In this document: piece by piece, positions 43,109 through 52,621 of the stretch | Numbering within the stretch: position 1 is the stretch's first letter | Layout: the number at the start of each line of letters is the position of its first letter | Assembly (NCBI GenBank): GCA_019752635.1 | Contig: JAIELX010000054.1 | Coordinates: forward strand, 124,001 to 188,000 | Origin: Candidatus Obscuribacterales bacterium | GTDB lineage: Bacteria > Cyanobacteriota > Vampirovibrionia > Obscuribacterales > Obscuribacteraceae | Direction of reading: 5' to 3' | DNA length: 64,000 bases | Translations under genes and position numbers: made by a program | The notes under the pieces: generated by a model | Databases searched by the model: none | What the model was told of the DNA's origin: nothing | What the model saw: only the letters and a program-made list of their open reading frames with translations

Positions 43109-44077
43109 CTATTGTTGCTTTTGTATGCCCTTCTTGAGCGATTTTGTGATGCTGTCGGAGAGCAAGTCTCTGTGCATTCGCCAGGGATCGCCAAAAAAGT
43201 CTACTGCGATCTTGCCGTCGAGCACGTGCGTCGCGAACGAATCGAGCGCTGCAGCGTCGTCTGGCGCAGTTTCAATAATGATCAGACGTCCGCCTTCTCT
43301 TTTCTCGTGGAGAAGATTGGCAAAGAATTGCCCGGATGAATTTTGCGCTCGCGGCATGTGTCCTGAAACCACAACTGCGCGAATTTTGTTCCATTCGGCT
43401 GCGGGCATCGCATCTTTCCATTTTGCTACTATTTGCGCCATGGACGAGATTTGCGAGTCCGCTGCGCCATCTGCGTTTCGCATTTCAAGCGCGGTGATTC
43501 CCCTGGTAAATGCATTCAGTTGTTCATAGGACATCTGTTTGCGGGTCAGCGCTGCCCCCAGGAATGCATCCGTACGATTGATGATCTGCTGCTGTCGCTC
43601 CATGCTCTGTTGCGGAACTCCGGAGTCGGACATCTTCTTGCTTGCCGCTTGAACTGCCTGTTGCAGACCGCTGAGCCGTGCGATAGTTTCGGTGTTTAGT
43701 GCGCAGGCTTTCTGCGGTGAGTGTTCGTCAACTTGATTGATCAAAACAACGTACGACGCCAGCGGAATATGAGCTAGTTCCTTCAACCCTGTATATGCTG
43801 GTTTGATAAACGGAATTGTTTCTTTCAACGCGCCGTTTTGGTAGAGCGACAGTGCGCCGTTGTTGCAGACAATAACCGCACCCGATTTTTCTAGTATCTC
43901 GCGCTTGGCTCTTGCATAATCCTCTCGGAAGATTCGGTTGACCGAGTCGAACGCCAGCGGCGCCGCGGGCGGCAGTGTTGAGGCCGCTGTTGTAGTATTC
44001 ATTTGTGCGAATGTTGGCTCCGCCGAAAGAAGCGTTGCCAGAGTTAATGCCGTCAGGTTAAGTGTTTTCTTGTACAT
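43109..44077 (-). CDS. exported protein, unknown
   Basis: This 322-residue protein has a signal peptide MYKKTLNLTALTLATLLSAEPTFA. The mature part has AREILEKSG-like helical text, a segment AVIVCNNGALSLYQNGALKE, helical AxxRLSGLQQAVQAASKKM, and a C-terminal segment IRAVVVSGHMPRAQNSSGQFF that includes a His and resembles no named motif. It is probably periplasmic. It is divergent from the type I secretion operon, and could be linked to it, but no evidence beyond position supports this. Confidence 0.7.
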   Translation of the reverse strand: MYKKTLNLTALTLATLLSAEPTFAQMNTTTAASTLPPAAPLAFDSVNRIFREDYARAKREILEKSGAVIVCNNGALSLYQNGALKETIPFIKPAYTGLKELAHIPLASYVVLINQVDEHSPQKACALNTETIARLSGLQQAVQAASKKMSDSGVPQQSMERQQQIINRTDAFLGAALTRKQMSYEQLNAFTRGITALEMRNADGAADSQISSMAQIVAKWKDAMPAAEWNKIRAVVVSGHMPRAQNSSGQFFANLLHEKREGGRLIIIETAPDDAAALDSFATHVLDGKIAVDFFGDPWRMHRDLLSDSITKSLKKGIQKQQ

Positions 44078-44291
44078 CAGATTCTCTTTGCCGTGCGCCC
44101 CGTATATATTCGTTGATCCCCAAGTTGTGCGGGTGAGTTGTGGGCAAATTAACCGATAAACTTTCTCTCTAAGACTTGGCAGCTCCGGTGTCGGTGGCGG
44201 GGGAAGTATGGCATTGCTTCATGCAAATGCCTTGCCGGGCTTGGTAAAATGAGCACTTCTCAACTGGTTGTCCGCATCGTCGCTGGTATCT

Positions 44292-46094
44292 ATGACCGTA
44301 GAAGCTTTAGAACGAGTGCTTTACCCCGCTGGCGACGCTAACCAACCGGGTCGGACCACGTCGCCCTACTTGCGATTGTGGCGCATGATCGTTGAGGACA
44401 AAGGGGACCTCGTTCTCATTTTGATCTACAGCTCGCTGGGTGGCGTGCTTAGCCTCGCAGTGCCCCTTTCTACGCAAATGGTAGTGAATACGATAGCTGC
44501 GGGATTCTTCCTTCAGCCGATTGTAGTTATTGCATCGTTGGTTCTGGGCGGGTTGGTATTCGCTGCGATCCTTCGTCTCTTGACTATATGGCTGGTCGAG
44601 CTCGTTCGGCAGCGAGCCTTCAACCGCATTGCATTGAGAATTGCTTATAGAGTTCCTCGCATAAAACACTCAAGGCTATCGAGTGAATATCTTCCTGATC
44701 TAGTCAATCGTTTTTTTGATGTAATCACCGTGCAGGGAAATTTTGCCAACTTGTTGTTGGATGTTCCTGCGGCGGTCCTGCAAATATTGATTGGCTTGAC
44801 GCTGCTGGCATTGTACAGCCCGTACTTGTTGGGCTTCAATTTGATAGTGATCGGGTTCTTCCTGTTCGAAGCCTTTGTACTGGGAATTGGCGGCTACAAA
44901 ACACGAAGCAACGAGACGGCAAAACGCTATCTGGTGGCAGAATGGCTGGAAGAGATCGGGCGGTGTGAAACCTCAATTAAGCTCAATAAGTTTCCGGAGC
45001 AAATGCTCTCGAAAACCGACAAACTTGTGGTCGATTACACTCAAGCCCGTCGCAAACATTTCAATGTCTTGTTCAGGCAGTCTACTGCACTGGTGTTTTT
45101 TCAGGCATTTGCCGCGTCGGGTGTTTTGGCGATTGGTGGCTGGCTCGTCATTGAACGCCAGCTCGCTCTGGGGCAGTTGGTGGCATCGCAATTGATAGTG
45201 ACGCAAATGCTGCCTGCAATCGAACGGGTTACTCGTCATTTGCAAACTCTTTATGAGTTACTTTCGGCATTGGGCAAAATCGGCTACGTTGAAGATTTGC
45301 CGTTGGAGCGACGAGATGGTGCCGTGGTTAAGCGCACCGAAGGTGGTGCTGCTGTTCGGGTAAAGGGGCTGAGGGTTACCTTCGCCAACGACAACACCGT
45401 GCTCGATGGTGTCGATCTGAACCTGGACCCGGGTGAACGCATCAGTTTGTTCGGAGCCAATCGTTCGGGCAAATCGACATTGGCTTATGTCCTGTGTGGT
45501 CTGCTTGAACCAGGTGCTGGCATTGTCGAGCTAAACGGAATGGATGTTCGCCATATCGGCATGGACAGCCTGCGCAGCGTCGTCTCCCTGGTGACTGATA
45601 GCAACGAAGTATTTGAGGAGACCATTGAGAATAACCTCACATTCGGACGACCGGATGTCTCCCATGAAGATATTCTCCGGGCACTGGATATGGTTGCATT
45701 TGAGGAAGATCTGGTTCGATTGCCCGAAGGATTGAAGACCCAATTGCTTAGCGGCGGGCGCAATCTTTCGCGCGGACAAGTGCAGAAATTGATGATTGCT
45801 CGCGCCATTCTTCAACGGCCGCAATTGCTAATTCTCGACGAAGCGTTCACTGGTATTGAGGAGAAAACTAAGCTCCAGATTCTTGACCGCATCTATGCCA
45901 ATGACGTGCCGTGGACGATAATCGACATTTCGCAGGACGCGGATACAATCTTTCACTCCTCTCGAATAGTTATTTTGAAAGAGGGTGTAATAGTGGAATC
46001 CGGTTCGCTCAGAGATTTGCTGGCCCGCAAAAATAGCGAGTTCGAATCGCTATTTCCGAATCTTGCTGATCTGGTTCGGAGAAGCGGAAGGTGA
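44292..46094 (+). CDS. type I secretion ABC transporter (permease/ATPase)
   Basis: ATG 44292 gives 600 residues (TTG 44268 is an alternative). Six membrane helices form an HlyB-like permease without a C39 peptidase. The ATPase has Walker A GANRSGKST (388-396), the signature LSRGQ (492-496), and Walker B LLILDEAF with D516 and E517. At the H-loop a Gln (548, in IDISQDAD) stands where a His is usual. It is the first gene of an operon with HlyD- and TolC-type genes (overlaps of 4 bp each), so it exports a substrate in one step across both membranes. Confidence 0.9.
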   Translation: MTVEALERVLYPAGDANQPGRTTSPYLRLWRMIVEDKGDLVLILIYSSLGGVLSLAVPLSTQMVVNTIAAGFFLQPIVVIASLVLGGLVFAAILRLLTIWLVELVRQRAFNRIALRIAYRVPRIKHSRLSSEYLPDLVNRFFDVITVQGNFANLLLDVPAAVLQILIGLTLLALYSPYLLGFNLIVIGFFLFEAFVLGIGGYKTRSNETAKRYLVAEWLEEIGRCETSIKLNKFPEQMLSKTDKLVVDYTQARRKHFNVLFRQSTALVFFQAFAASGVLAIGGWLVIERQLALGQLVASQLIVTQMLPAIERVTRHLQTLYELLSALGKIGYVEDLPLERRDGAVVKRTEGGAAVRVKGLRVTFANDNTVLDGVDLNLDPGERISLFGANRSGKSTLAYVLCGLLEPGAGIVELNGMDVRHIGMDSLRSVVSLVTDSNEVFEETIENNLTFGRPDVSHEDILRALDMVAFEEDLVRLPEGLKTQLLSGGRNLSRGQVQKLMIARAILQRPQLLILDEAFTGIEEKTKLQILDRIYANDVPWTIIDISQDADTIFHSSRIVILKEGVIVESGSLRDLLARKNSEFESLFPNLADLVRRSGR

Positions 46095-47482
46095 GCGTGG
46101 ATTCTCTTGAGCGTGAGCGTGGTAAGAAGGCTCGGCCTGTTTTCGAAGCTTTGGACATGGTCAGGACGCCCGCCGCCGTAAAATTCGTCGTCAGCGCTCT
46201 CATACTTCTGATTGTTGGCACCGTAACGGGCGCCATGTTTTTGCCTTGGCGGCAGTCAGTCACAGGCACAGGCAAAATCATAGTCTTCTCACCGATGCAT
46301 CGACCTCAACCCATCGCTGCGCAGATCCCGGGGCGAATCGTCACCTGGTATGTACGCGATGGCGATGATGTGCAGAAGGGGCAGAAAATCGTCGATGTTG
46401 CTGAAGTCGACTCGCGGTTCCTCGATGAATCGCAAATGCAAAACATGTTGTCGCAGAAAGAAGCGCTCACCGAAAAGAGGACCGCCGCTCAATCGCGATT
46501 AGCGGCATTAAGTGCTCAAGCTGCCAACTCCACGCAGGTGCGTGGTGCTGCGGTGCCTGCCGCTACCGAGCGCATGCGCCAGGCCAAGGATCGCATCATT
46601 GCCGCCGAGCAAAGCGTAGAAGCGGCCAAGCAAGCGGTTAAAACTGCTCAATGGCAATTTGAAAGAATCACCGCTTTGTACGATGATGGTTTGCGCTCAA
46701 AGCGAGACAAAGAACTAGCCGAGCTGGAGAAAGTGCGAGCGACCACCGAATTGGAGCGCGCCAATGCTAATCTGGACGTGGCACTGGAAGACTCAAAAAT
46801 TGCCGGACTCGAGAAGAACCGCACTCAATCCGATACCGGCGGTTCAATCAACGCGATTCAAGCATCGATGGCCGATGCGCGACAGATTATCGCCGCTACC
46901 AACGCCGAGCTCTATAAGTTGGAAATTGATATTCGCAACTTGGTTCATCGAGTCGAACAACGGTCAATCGTATCGCCGTGCGCCGGTCGTATAGTAAGAC
47001 TCCTTAGAGTTGGCGCCGGTGAAATAGTCAACTCCGGCGAAGTTTTGGCCATGATTGCCCCTCAGACGGAAGATCGCGCCGCTGAGTTGAGCATTCGCGA
47101 TTGGGACGCACCGTTAGTCTCGGTAGGCAGACCTGTTCGCCTGCAAATTGCGGGATGGCCGGCGCTGCAATTTATTGGCTGGCCTCGAATTGCCATCGGC
47201 ACCTTTGCCGGCACCGTAGCGGTGATTGATGCTTTTGATGACGGTAAGAGTCGCTACCGAATAATCGTTGTGCCGGATAAAGACGCCATTGCCGGAAAAG
47301 ATGCTGACCCCTGGCCTTCGACTCAGTTCTTGCGTCCCGGTGCTCAGGTGAGTGGATGGGTTTTACTGAGTGACGTGCCGCTCTGGTATGAATTGTGGCG
47401 GCAGTTCAATGGCTGGCAGCCAACAGTGCAGAACCCTGAAGCTTCAGCAGATTCGGCGACCAAGGAAAAGCGCGTGCCATGA
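46091..47482 (+). CDS. HlyD-family periplasmic adaptor (membrane fusion protein)
   Basis: GTG 46091 overlaps the transporter's stop by 4 bp. The 463-residue protein has one N-terminal membrane helix (about 32-52), a split biotinyl-lipoyl-like domain (GTGKIIVFSPMHRPQPIAAQIPGRI, VRDGDDVQKGQ), and a long periplasmic coiled coil (residues about 115-270, EALTEKRTAAQSRLAALS and ELAELEKVRATTELERAN). It closes with a beta-barrel part (SIVSPCAGRIVRLLRVGAGEIV). It bridges the inner-membrane ABC transporter to TolC. Confidence 0.92.
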   Translation: MSVDSLERERGKKARPVFEALDMVRTPAAVKFVVSALILLIVGTVTGAMFLPWRQSVTGTGKIIVFSPMHRPQPIAAQIPGRIVTWYVRDGDDVQKGQKIVDVAEVDSRFLDESQMQNMLSQKEALTEKRTAAQSRLAALSAQAANSTQVRGAAVPAATERMRQAKDRIIAAEQSVEAAKQAVKTAQWQFERITALYDDGLRSKRDKELAELEKVRATTELERANANLDVALEDSKIAGLEKNRTQSDTGGSINAIQASMADARQIIAATNAELYKLEIDIRNLVHRVEQRSIVSPCAGRIVRLLRVGAGEIVNSGEVLAMIAPQTEDRAAELSIRDWDAPLVSVGRPVRLQIAGWPALQFIGWPRIAIGTFAGTVAVIDAFDDGKSRYRIIVVPDKDAIAGKDADPWPSTQFLRPGAQVSGWVLLSDVPLWYELWRQFNGWQPTVQNPEASADSATKEKRVP

Positions 47483-48966
47483 GAAAGCTTGGCGGCTACC
47501 TGAGTGCCGTTGTCGTCGCGGTTCTGGCCTGCTGCAGCTGTGCAAATGTCGGAGCCGCTGAACTTCGTGAGCCGGTAGGCTTTCCCAAGCGGGTGACACT
47601 ACCGGCGTTAAGCGCAACTGCTGTTATCGCTCGTCGAGATGAATTGCAGTTTGAGCCTTTTCTTGCATCAGTCGATGCGTTTTATCCGCAACTTGACGCT
47701 GCCGACTCAAGAAGGCGTATTGCTTCTGCTCGTCGCTTGGAGGTGCAAGGCGCATTCGATCCGGTGTTGACGACGCTGGATGGATTTACGCTTATGCAAA
47801 ACACGTCTAAATTCGCCACACGCAAGCGGGTGGTGTTTAATCAACCCGGGTTGGAAATTCCATTTCGCTCCGGTGTTCGGATACTAAGTACATACCGCTA
47901 CAACCCGCGTTCGGCGCAGTCCAATTTCATCGAAACAGGATACGGAGGCGAGTATGCCGGTGGTGTCGGTGTACCGTTGCTTCGTGGCCTGATCGTCAAC
48001 GAACGAGAAACTAATGAGAAAGTTGCGAAGATAGAAGAACCGGTAGCAACTCAAACATTCTCTCTTACACGTTTGGATATTTTGTTGCGTGCCAGTCTTT
48101 CTTACTGGAACTGGGTCGGTGCCCAGAGAAAACTTGAAGTCACCCGAAAGCTGGTGCAGCTTTCGGAATTGCTCGTAGCGGTCGCCGGGAAACGGGCTCA
48201 AGCCGGCGATTTACCTCGTATCGATGTCACCGAGGCGGAGGAAGACATTCAGCGTCGCAAAGCGGATCAAATAGCGGCCGATCTTGACTTTAAAAGAGCC
48301 ACTTTTGAGTTGTCCGTGTACCTCTTTGATAACAATCGGCGTCCGTGTCCATATCTCTCTGAAACGAACGTGCCACCACAATGGCCGTTGCCGCAGCAGT
48401 TTACGGTTGAACAAACCGAAGCTTGCGTTGCTAAAGCGATAGCCCGCAGACCGGAACTGAAGCGAATTGGATTGCAGCGTAACCAGGCAAGGTTGCGTTT
48501 GAAGTTGGCAAAAAATGATTTGCTCCCGCAGGCTGATGCTTTGTACACCCAGGGCTATGATACGGGACAGTCCGGCATCGGAAACGTTTATCGCATGCAG
48601 GTGAATTTTAGCGAGCCGTTATTCTTGCGTGGAGCGCGCGGCAGAATGAAAGCCAATGAATTCAACATTGATGCTTTGAATTCTGAAGAAATCGCCGAGA
48701 GGCAACGCCTCGTTGCCGAGGTTATGACTGCAGCTGCCGCGATTAATGCCGCTCACCAACGATACCTGGCGGTGCAATTGCAAACAGTGAAAGCAAACGA
48801 GGTTTACCAGGGCGAGCAGCGTCGGTTCTCCATGGGAGACAGCACGGTCTTTCTTGTAACGCAGCGCGAAAGGCAACTGTTTGATGCTCGCATCAATTTG
48901 ATTAATACGCAGGTTGAATATTTGCAAGCGCTTGCAAGAATGCGTGCGTTGACGGTCGACTACTAG
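47479..48966 (+). CDS. TolC-family outer-membrane efflux protein
   Basis: ATG 47479 overlaps the adaptor gene by 4 bp. The 495-residue protein has a signal peptide with a possible lipobox-like CSC near residue 20 (AVLACCSCANVGAAE). Two long helical repeats typical of TolC follow, with LDILLRASLSYWNWVGAQRKLEVTRK and LVAEVMTAAAAINAAHQRYLAVQL. It should trimerise as an outer-membrane/periplasmic channel. It completes the type I system and confirms a diderm envelope. No RTX or other obvious substrate lies adjacent. Confidence 0.9.
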   Translation: MRKLGGYLSAVVVAVLACCSCANVGAAELREPVGFPKRVTLPALSATAVIARRDELQFEPFLASVDAFYPQLDAADSRRRIASARRLEVQGAFDPVLTTLDGFTLMQNTSKFATRKRVVFNQPGLEIPFRSGVRILSTYRYNPRSAQSNFIETGYGGEYAGGVGVPLLRGLIVNERETNEKVAKIEEPVATQTFSLTRLDILLRASLSYWNWVGAQRKLEVTRKLVQLSELLVAVAGKRAQAGDLPRIDVTEAEEDIQRRKADQIAADLDFKRATFELSVYLFDNNRRPCPYLSETNVPPQWPLPQQFTVEQTEACVAKAIARRPELKRIGLQRNQARLRLKLAKNDLLPQADALYTQGYDTGQSGIGNVYRMQVNFSEPLFLRGARGRMKANEFNIDALNSEEIAERQRLVAEVMTAAAAINAAHQRYLAVQLQTVKANEVYQGEQRRFSMGDSTVFLVTQRERQLFDARINLINTQVEYLQALARMRALTVDY

Positions 48967-49142
48967 GCTCGATCGATTCGTTCAGCGACAAAACTCTCAC
49001 TGATGAGTTGTGGAAATCGGCGACTGAAACACTTCGTTGCTTCCAAGCCCGGGGCGACTTCCATGCGATTCTTTCATGGTGATATCACGTATGGAGTTAT
49101 GCCGCGTCCTCCTCTATCATGGGCGGGGAGAACTGATGCGCC

Positions 49143-50315
49143 GTGCCCACCGATTTAATCGTATCCGACAAGAATGCCAGTCTTCTGAACGCTGAGGAGA
49201 GTGTCGGGAGCAAACTGCTGAGAGAGGCCTGCGTCTTTGGCGGCGGGACTGTTCTGGGCATCGGCTCCGGTATTGCGGACAAGGTGACCAATCCTATGCA
49301 TACTGCCGGCGAAGGCGCCGTGGCTTACGGATTGGGACTGGGGCTAGGTGTTTTGCAGCGTCGTGTTCCCGGAATGAAAATTATTGGTGCCGGCCTCACT
49401 TACGCTTTTCTGAAAGATATCGCGCTTCGTGGTGAATCTCTCTCGGGAATCTGGTCTGATAACTGGAATTCGTCGAACAACTTTGATACAAATTTGCAGG
49501 GTGTAAAGAACACTCTGGGCAAATTCATTGTTGATACCACCTTCGCATCAGTGTGTGGTGGACTCGGTGCCAAGCGTGGCGCCGGCATCGGTCAACGCGC
49601 AGATATTTACAACGACTTGCAATCGCGCGGGTTCGATAACAGCAGCGTTGGCACTATACGAGTAGTCACCGGTGAGCCCGGTATCTCGCATGGTACCGCC
49701 TTCGCAATTGATGAGCGCCGCCTGGTAACAGCAGCACACGTTTTGGGGGAGTCACGCTACTGTGCGTCGCTTTATGTGCCCAATGTCAAAGGTGAAAAGG
49801 CGCTGAAGGTTCTTGCGATTGATCCCAAAACAGATTTGGCCATTGTTGAGACAGCCACGCCGCACGGCATGACGCCGATGAAATTGGCCCGAACGCTTCC
49901 TTCCGCCGAAACCCCGGTCATGGCTCTTGGCTCTCTTCGCAATGGCAGTGGATTCCGAACTTTCCTTCCTTCTGGCGGAGCTTTCAAAGGTGAAGTGACA
50001 GGCGAAGCCGCATTGTCTGCCAGACTTGCAGAAATGACTACCATGGAAAAACTTGGCGGTGAATTACGCTTGCGGCTCATACGGTTGTTGACTTCGCCTG
50101 TTCCCGGTGACGGTTCGCAGGTGTCCACCTTTGCAACAGTGCCTTTGCGAGCGGGGATGTCCGGCGGACCATTGATTAATCCCAATACCTTCGAGGTCAT
50201 AGGTGTAAACTCGTTCTCCGTTCACAATGCCATTAGCGGATTTGGAAATGTAAAGGAGTTGCGCGCACTGATGAGCGCAAGCAACATAACCCTAATTCCA
50301 AAATCCGGTGGCTAG
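49143..50315 (+). CDS. trypsin-like serine protease with hydrophobic N-terminal domain
   Basis: This 390-residue protein has an S1 fold with His199 in VTAAHVLG, Asp231 in DPKTDLAIVE and Ser340 in GMSGGPLIN, the order and spacing of DegP/HtrA-type trypsin-like peptidases. No PDZ domain follows. The N-terminal 150 residues have no signal peptide but contain Gly/Ala-rich hydrophobic segments (ACVFGGGTVLGIGSGIAD, AVAYGLGLGLGVL). The start is GTG 49143. A short overlapping ORF starts at 49136 in another frame. It lies 176 bp after the tolC-like gene and might be linked, but a terminator was not sought exhaustively. Confidence 0.88.
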   Translation: MPTDLIVSDKNASLLNAEESVGSKLLREACVFGGGTVLGIGSGIADKVTNPMHTAGEGAVAYGLGLGLGVLQRRVPGMKIIGAGLTYAFLKDIALRGESLSGIWSDNWNSSNNFDTNLQGVKNTLGKFIVDTTFASVCGGLGAKRGAGIGQRADIYNDLQSRGFDNSSVGTIRVVTGEPGISHGTAFAIDERRLVTAAHVLGESRYCASLYVPNVKGEKALKVLAIDPKTDLAIVETATPHGMTPMKLARTLPSAETPVMALGSLRNGSGFRTFLPSGGAFKGEVTGEAALSARLAEMTTMEKLGGELRLRLIRLLTSPVPGDGSQVSTFATVPLRAGMSGGPLINPNTFEVIGVNSFSVHNAISGFGNVKELRALMSASNITLIPKSGG

Positions 50316-51268
50316 TCGAAAGAAGGATCGTCGTCGTACGATCTTTTACTGATACCGCTGAGTTGCATCAAACTGATGTGCATTTCCGACACGGTTGTGC
50401 GCAGTTCGGATAGCATCGCCAGGCGGTCGTCGAGTAGTTGCGGAGCCATTCGAGCCAGTGAAAGATTGCTGCGAAAGTGACCGGTTTGAAGGATGTTTGC
50501 TTTCTCTCGGCGCTGAACAAATCCGCGATCTTTCCACGCTGCGCATAACAGTGCTCGTCGTGTTGCGCGATTGGTTGAAGCAGCGGGAACTTCACTGAGA
50601 TACTGCCAAACTTGTTGAGGGTAAACATCTTGTATCTCACCCTGCTGATCGAGAACCGCTAGCAACTTCGGAACAGCTTTTACTGTTTCACTCTCAGAAT
50701 GGAGTTGCTTCAAGACCATGCCGGACAATGCACATTGGACGCTGCCGTCGAAAACTTCGAGGATGTTTGAAGGCCGCTCGCTCCCCCCCAGCGCGATGGA
50801 GTAACCGGCGATCTTCGTTATGCCACCACTAATAAAGTTTACGATGGTGTTGCGGCGAAGTGTTCGCGCATTTTCGTCAACCATGCGTGCTCTCACTTCT
50901 TGCATGATCGTCATTTCGCTTTCGACTTCGCCACGGGTGGCGTTCACTTCTAGATTTGCGGTGTCTAATATATGAATGAGTTTTTGGTGCAGGTAGATCA
51001 GTTTCTGTCGCTGTGCCAGTGACTCTAGAGAAAGCGTTCTCGGGCTGCCTTTGAGCTGCGTCTGAACATTCTGCAAGTCGCGCATCACAGGTAGTGCCCC
51101 CGTGATTTTGGCAACCTGTTCCAGCTCCGGTGGCAGGCTGGCAATGGTCGCATTTATTGCAACACTGTTGCGCACGGTTTGTGCGCAAACTGGTGACTGT
51201 TTGTGCAGGGTCGGCAGCCAAAATGCTGCTGCAACAAACGACAAAATAGTGAAAGTCCGAAAGTTCAA
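50312..51268 (-). CDS. exported alpha-helical protein, unknown
   Basis: TTG 51268 begins a signal peptide (MNFRTFTILSFVAAAFWLP, then a cleavage site before QSPVCAQ). The 318-residue protein is helical, with a heptad-like region KLIYLHQKLIHILDTANLEVNATRGEVESEMTIM and a Ser/Asp end (SKRSYDDDPSFD). It overlaps the protease gene tail-to-tail by 4 bp. No domain is recognised. Confidence 0.65.
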   Translation of the reverse strand: MNFRTFTILSFVAAAFWLPTLHKQSPVCAQTVRNSVAINATIASLPPELEQVAKITGALPVMRDLQNVQTQLKGSPRTLSLESLAQRQKLIYLHQKLIHILDTANLEVNATRGEVESEMTIMQEVRARMVDENARTLRRNTIVNFISGGITKIAGYSIALGGSERPSNILEVFDGSVQCALSGMVLKQLHSESETVKAVPKLLAVLDQQGEIQDVYPQQVWQYLSEVPAASTNRATRRALLCAAWKDRGFVQRREKANILQTGHFRSNLSLARMAPQLLDDRLAMLSELRTTVSEMHISLMQLSGISKRSYDDDPSFD

Positions 51269-51458
51269 AATCTGATGCCGCGTAGCGTCATACTCCCTCC
51301 ATTATTGAAGCGTATTGACATCGGCTGCGGTAACAAACATGCTCTTTATGTCTATCATTTCATGCGTTTGAACCGATTCAAATCCTGCCGACTAACAGTG
51401 AGGAGCTGCGCAAATCCTCCACAAGGGTTAAAATGAATGCTTGGCATGAGGTTCAGCA

Positions 51459-52481
51459 ATGTGTAAGCTCTTTCTTCCTTTCGTCATCTTCTTCTCCAGC
51501 CTGGTATTCCAGTCGGCATTTGCTGAGTCGGAGAAAGACGCAACCGACAAGAATGAACCCCAAGCGATCAATACTGCGGTCTCAACACCGGCGCCTGCCG
51601 GCTCGAGCGGGAAATCGGCCGAAACAATCTTTATCCGTCTCGGCTATTTCGACTCGCACGAAATAAAAGCCAGTTACGCTCCTTGTGTTATAGCGGACAA
51701 AGCTCGCGCCAATGCCAGGCAGACAATTGAGCAAATGCTCGAAAAGAACAATCGCGAGTTGCAGGACATGCACGCTGAGGGAAAGTCTAAGAGCGATATC
51801 GCGAAGCGCGCAGAGCAACTACAAATCGAGCTGAATGCTCAAAACAACATAGTGTACGCGTTAGCCGCAGTGCAAGTGAAAACTGCGCGAGAGAAACTTG
51901 GCGCTGCTGTAGTGGAACTGGCTAAGGAGAGGGATCTCGACGTTATTGTGGATGCTGCGACGGTTTGGCAGGGCGCTCAGCTCGTCGGTGAAAACGGAAT
52001 GGATGTTACCGGAAGGCTCTTGAAACAACTCGGTCTTCATGCGAATCGACCTGCGGGAGGGGCAGCGAAGGCGTTCTCCGTCAAAATCGGTTTCTTCGAC
52101 ATGAGGCGGTTGGAGCGTCGGGTGCCGAAGCTATCGCTGGAATCAGCCGGGAATGAAGCTGAAGCTCAAATGTCCAAGAAAGTAACCGAACTGAATGCGG
52201 AGCTACGGGAAGCTCAACACGAAGGCAAGTCTCGTGAAGAGATAGAACGCATGGCTGCCGATATGCAAGGGCGCATTAACGACGAGCAGAAGGCTTTCCT
52301 TACGCAAATTCAAACTGTAGCGGAGGCTCGTCGGGAGGTTCTAAAGGTCGCCATACGTAACGTGAGCGAGAAATTCGGTACGGAAATGGTTCTCGACTCC
52401 GCAGGCGTCTATGCCGGAGAAGCACTGCTCACCTCGAAATGCGTCGATCTGACTGAAGCGCTGTTTGAACTACTAAAGTAG
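51459..52481 (+). CDS. OmpH/Skp-like periplasmic protein with two Skp modules
   Basis: This 340-residue exported protein (MCKLFLPFVIFFSSLVFQSAFA) has two successive OmpH/Skp-like modules. Module 1 (residues about 56-190) has RLGYFDSHEIKASY, EKNNRELQDMHAEGKS, LAKERDLDVIVDAATVWQG and DVTGRLLKQLGL. Module 2 (about 205-340) has KIGFFDMRRLERRVPKL, ELNAELREAQHEGKS, EKFGTEMVLDSAGVYAG and DLTEALFELLK. Skp acts as a trimeric holdase of outer-membrane proteins. A two-module version may act differently. No bamA or lpx gene lies next to it. Confidence 0.85.
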   Translation: MCKLFLPFVIFFSSLVFQSAFAESEKDATDKNEPQAINTAVSTPAPAGSSGKSAETIFIRLGYFDSHEIKASYAPCVIADKARANARQTIEQMLEKNNRELQDMHAEGKSKSDIAKRAEQLQIELNAQNNIVYALAAVQVKTAREKLGAAVVELAKERDLDVIVDAATVWQGAQLVGENGMDVTGRLLKQLGLHANRPAGGAAKAFSVKIGFFDMRRLERRVPKLSLESAGNEAEAQMSKKVTELNAELREAQHEGKSREEIERMAADMQGRINDEQKAFLTQIQTVAEARREVLKVAIRNVSEKFGTEMVLDSAGVYAGEALLTSKCVDLTEALFELLK

Positions 52482-52621
52482 TACTTAATCGATTGGCAGT
52501 CAAGAGCAGAATTTCAGCGGGTCAATGAGACAATTTTCCTTGCAAGGTGCATCGATTTACGGAGGCTGTTCGGCTCCGATCGATAGCGTCAATTGGAAAT
52601 TCCAACAGCAAGGAGCCACAC

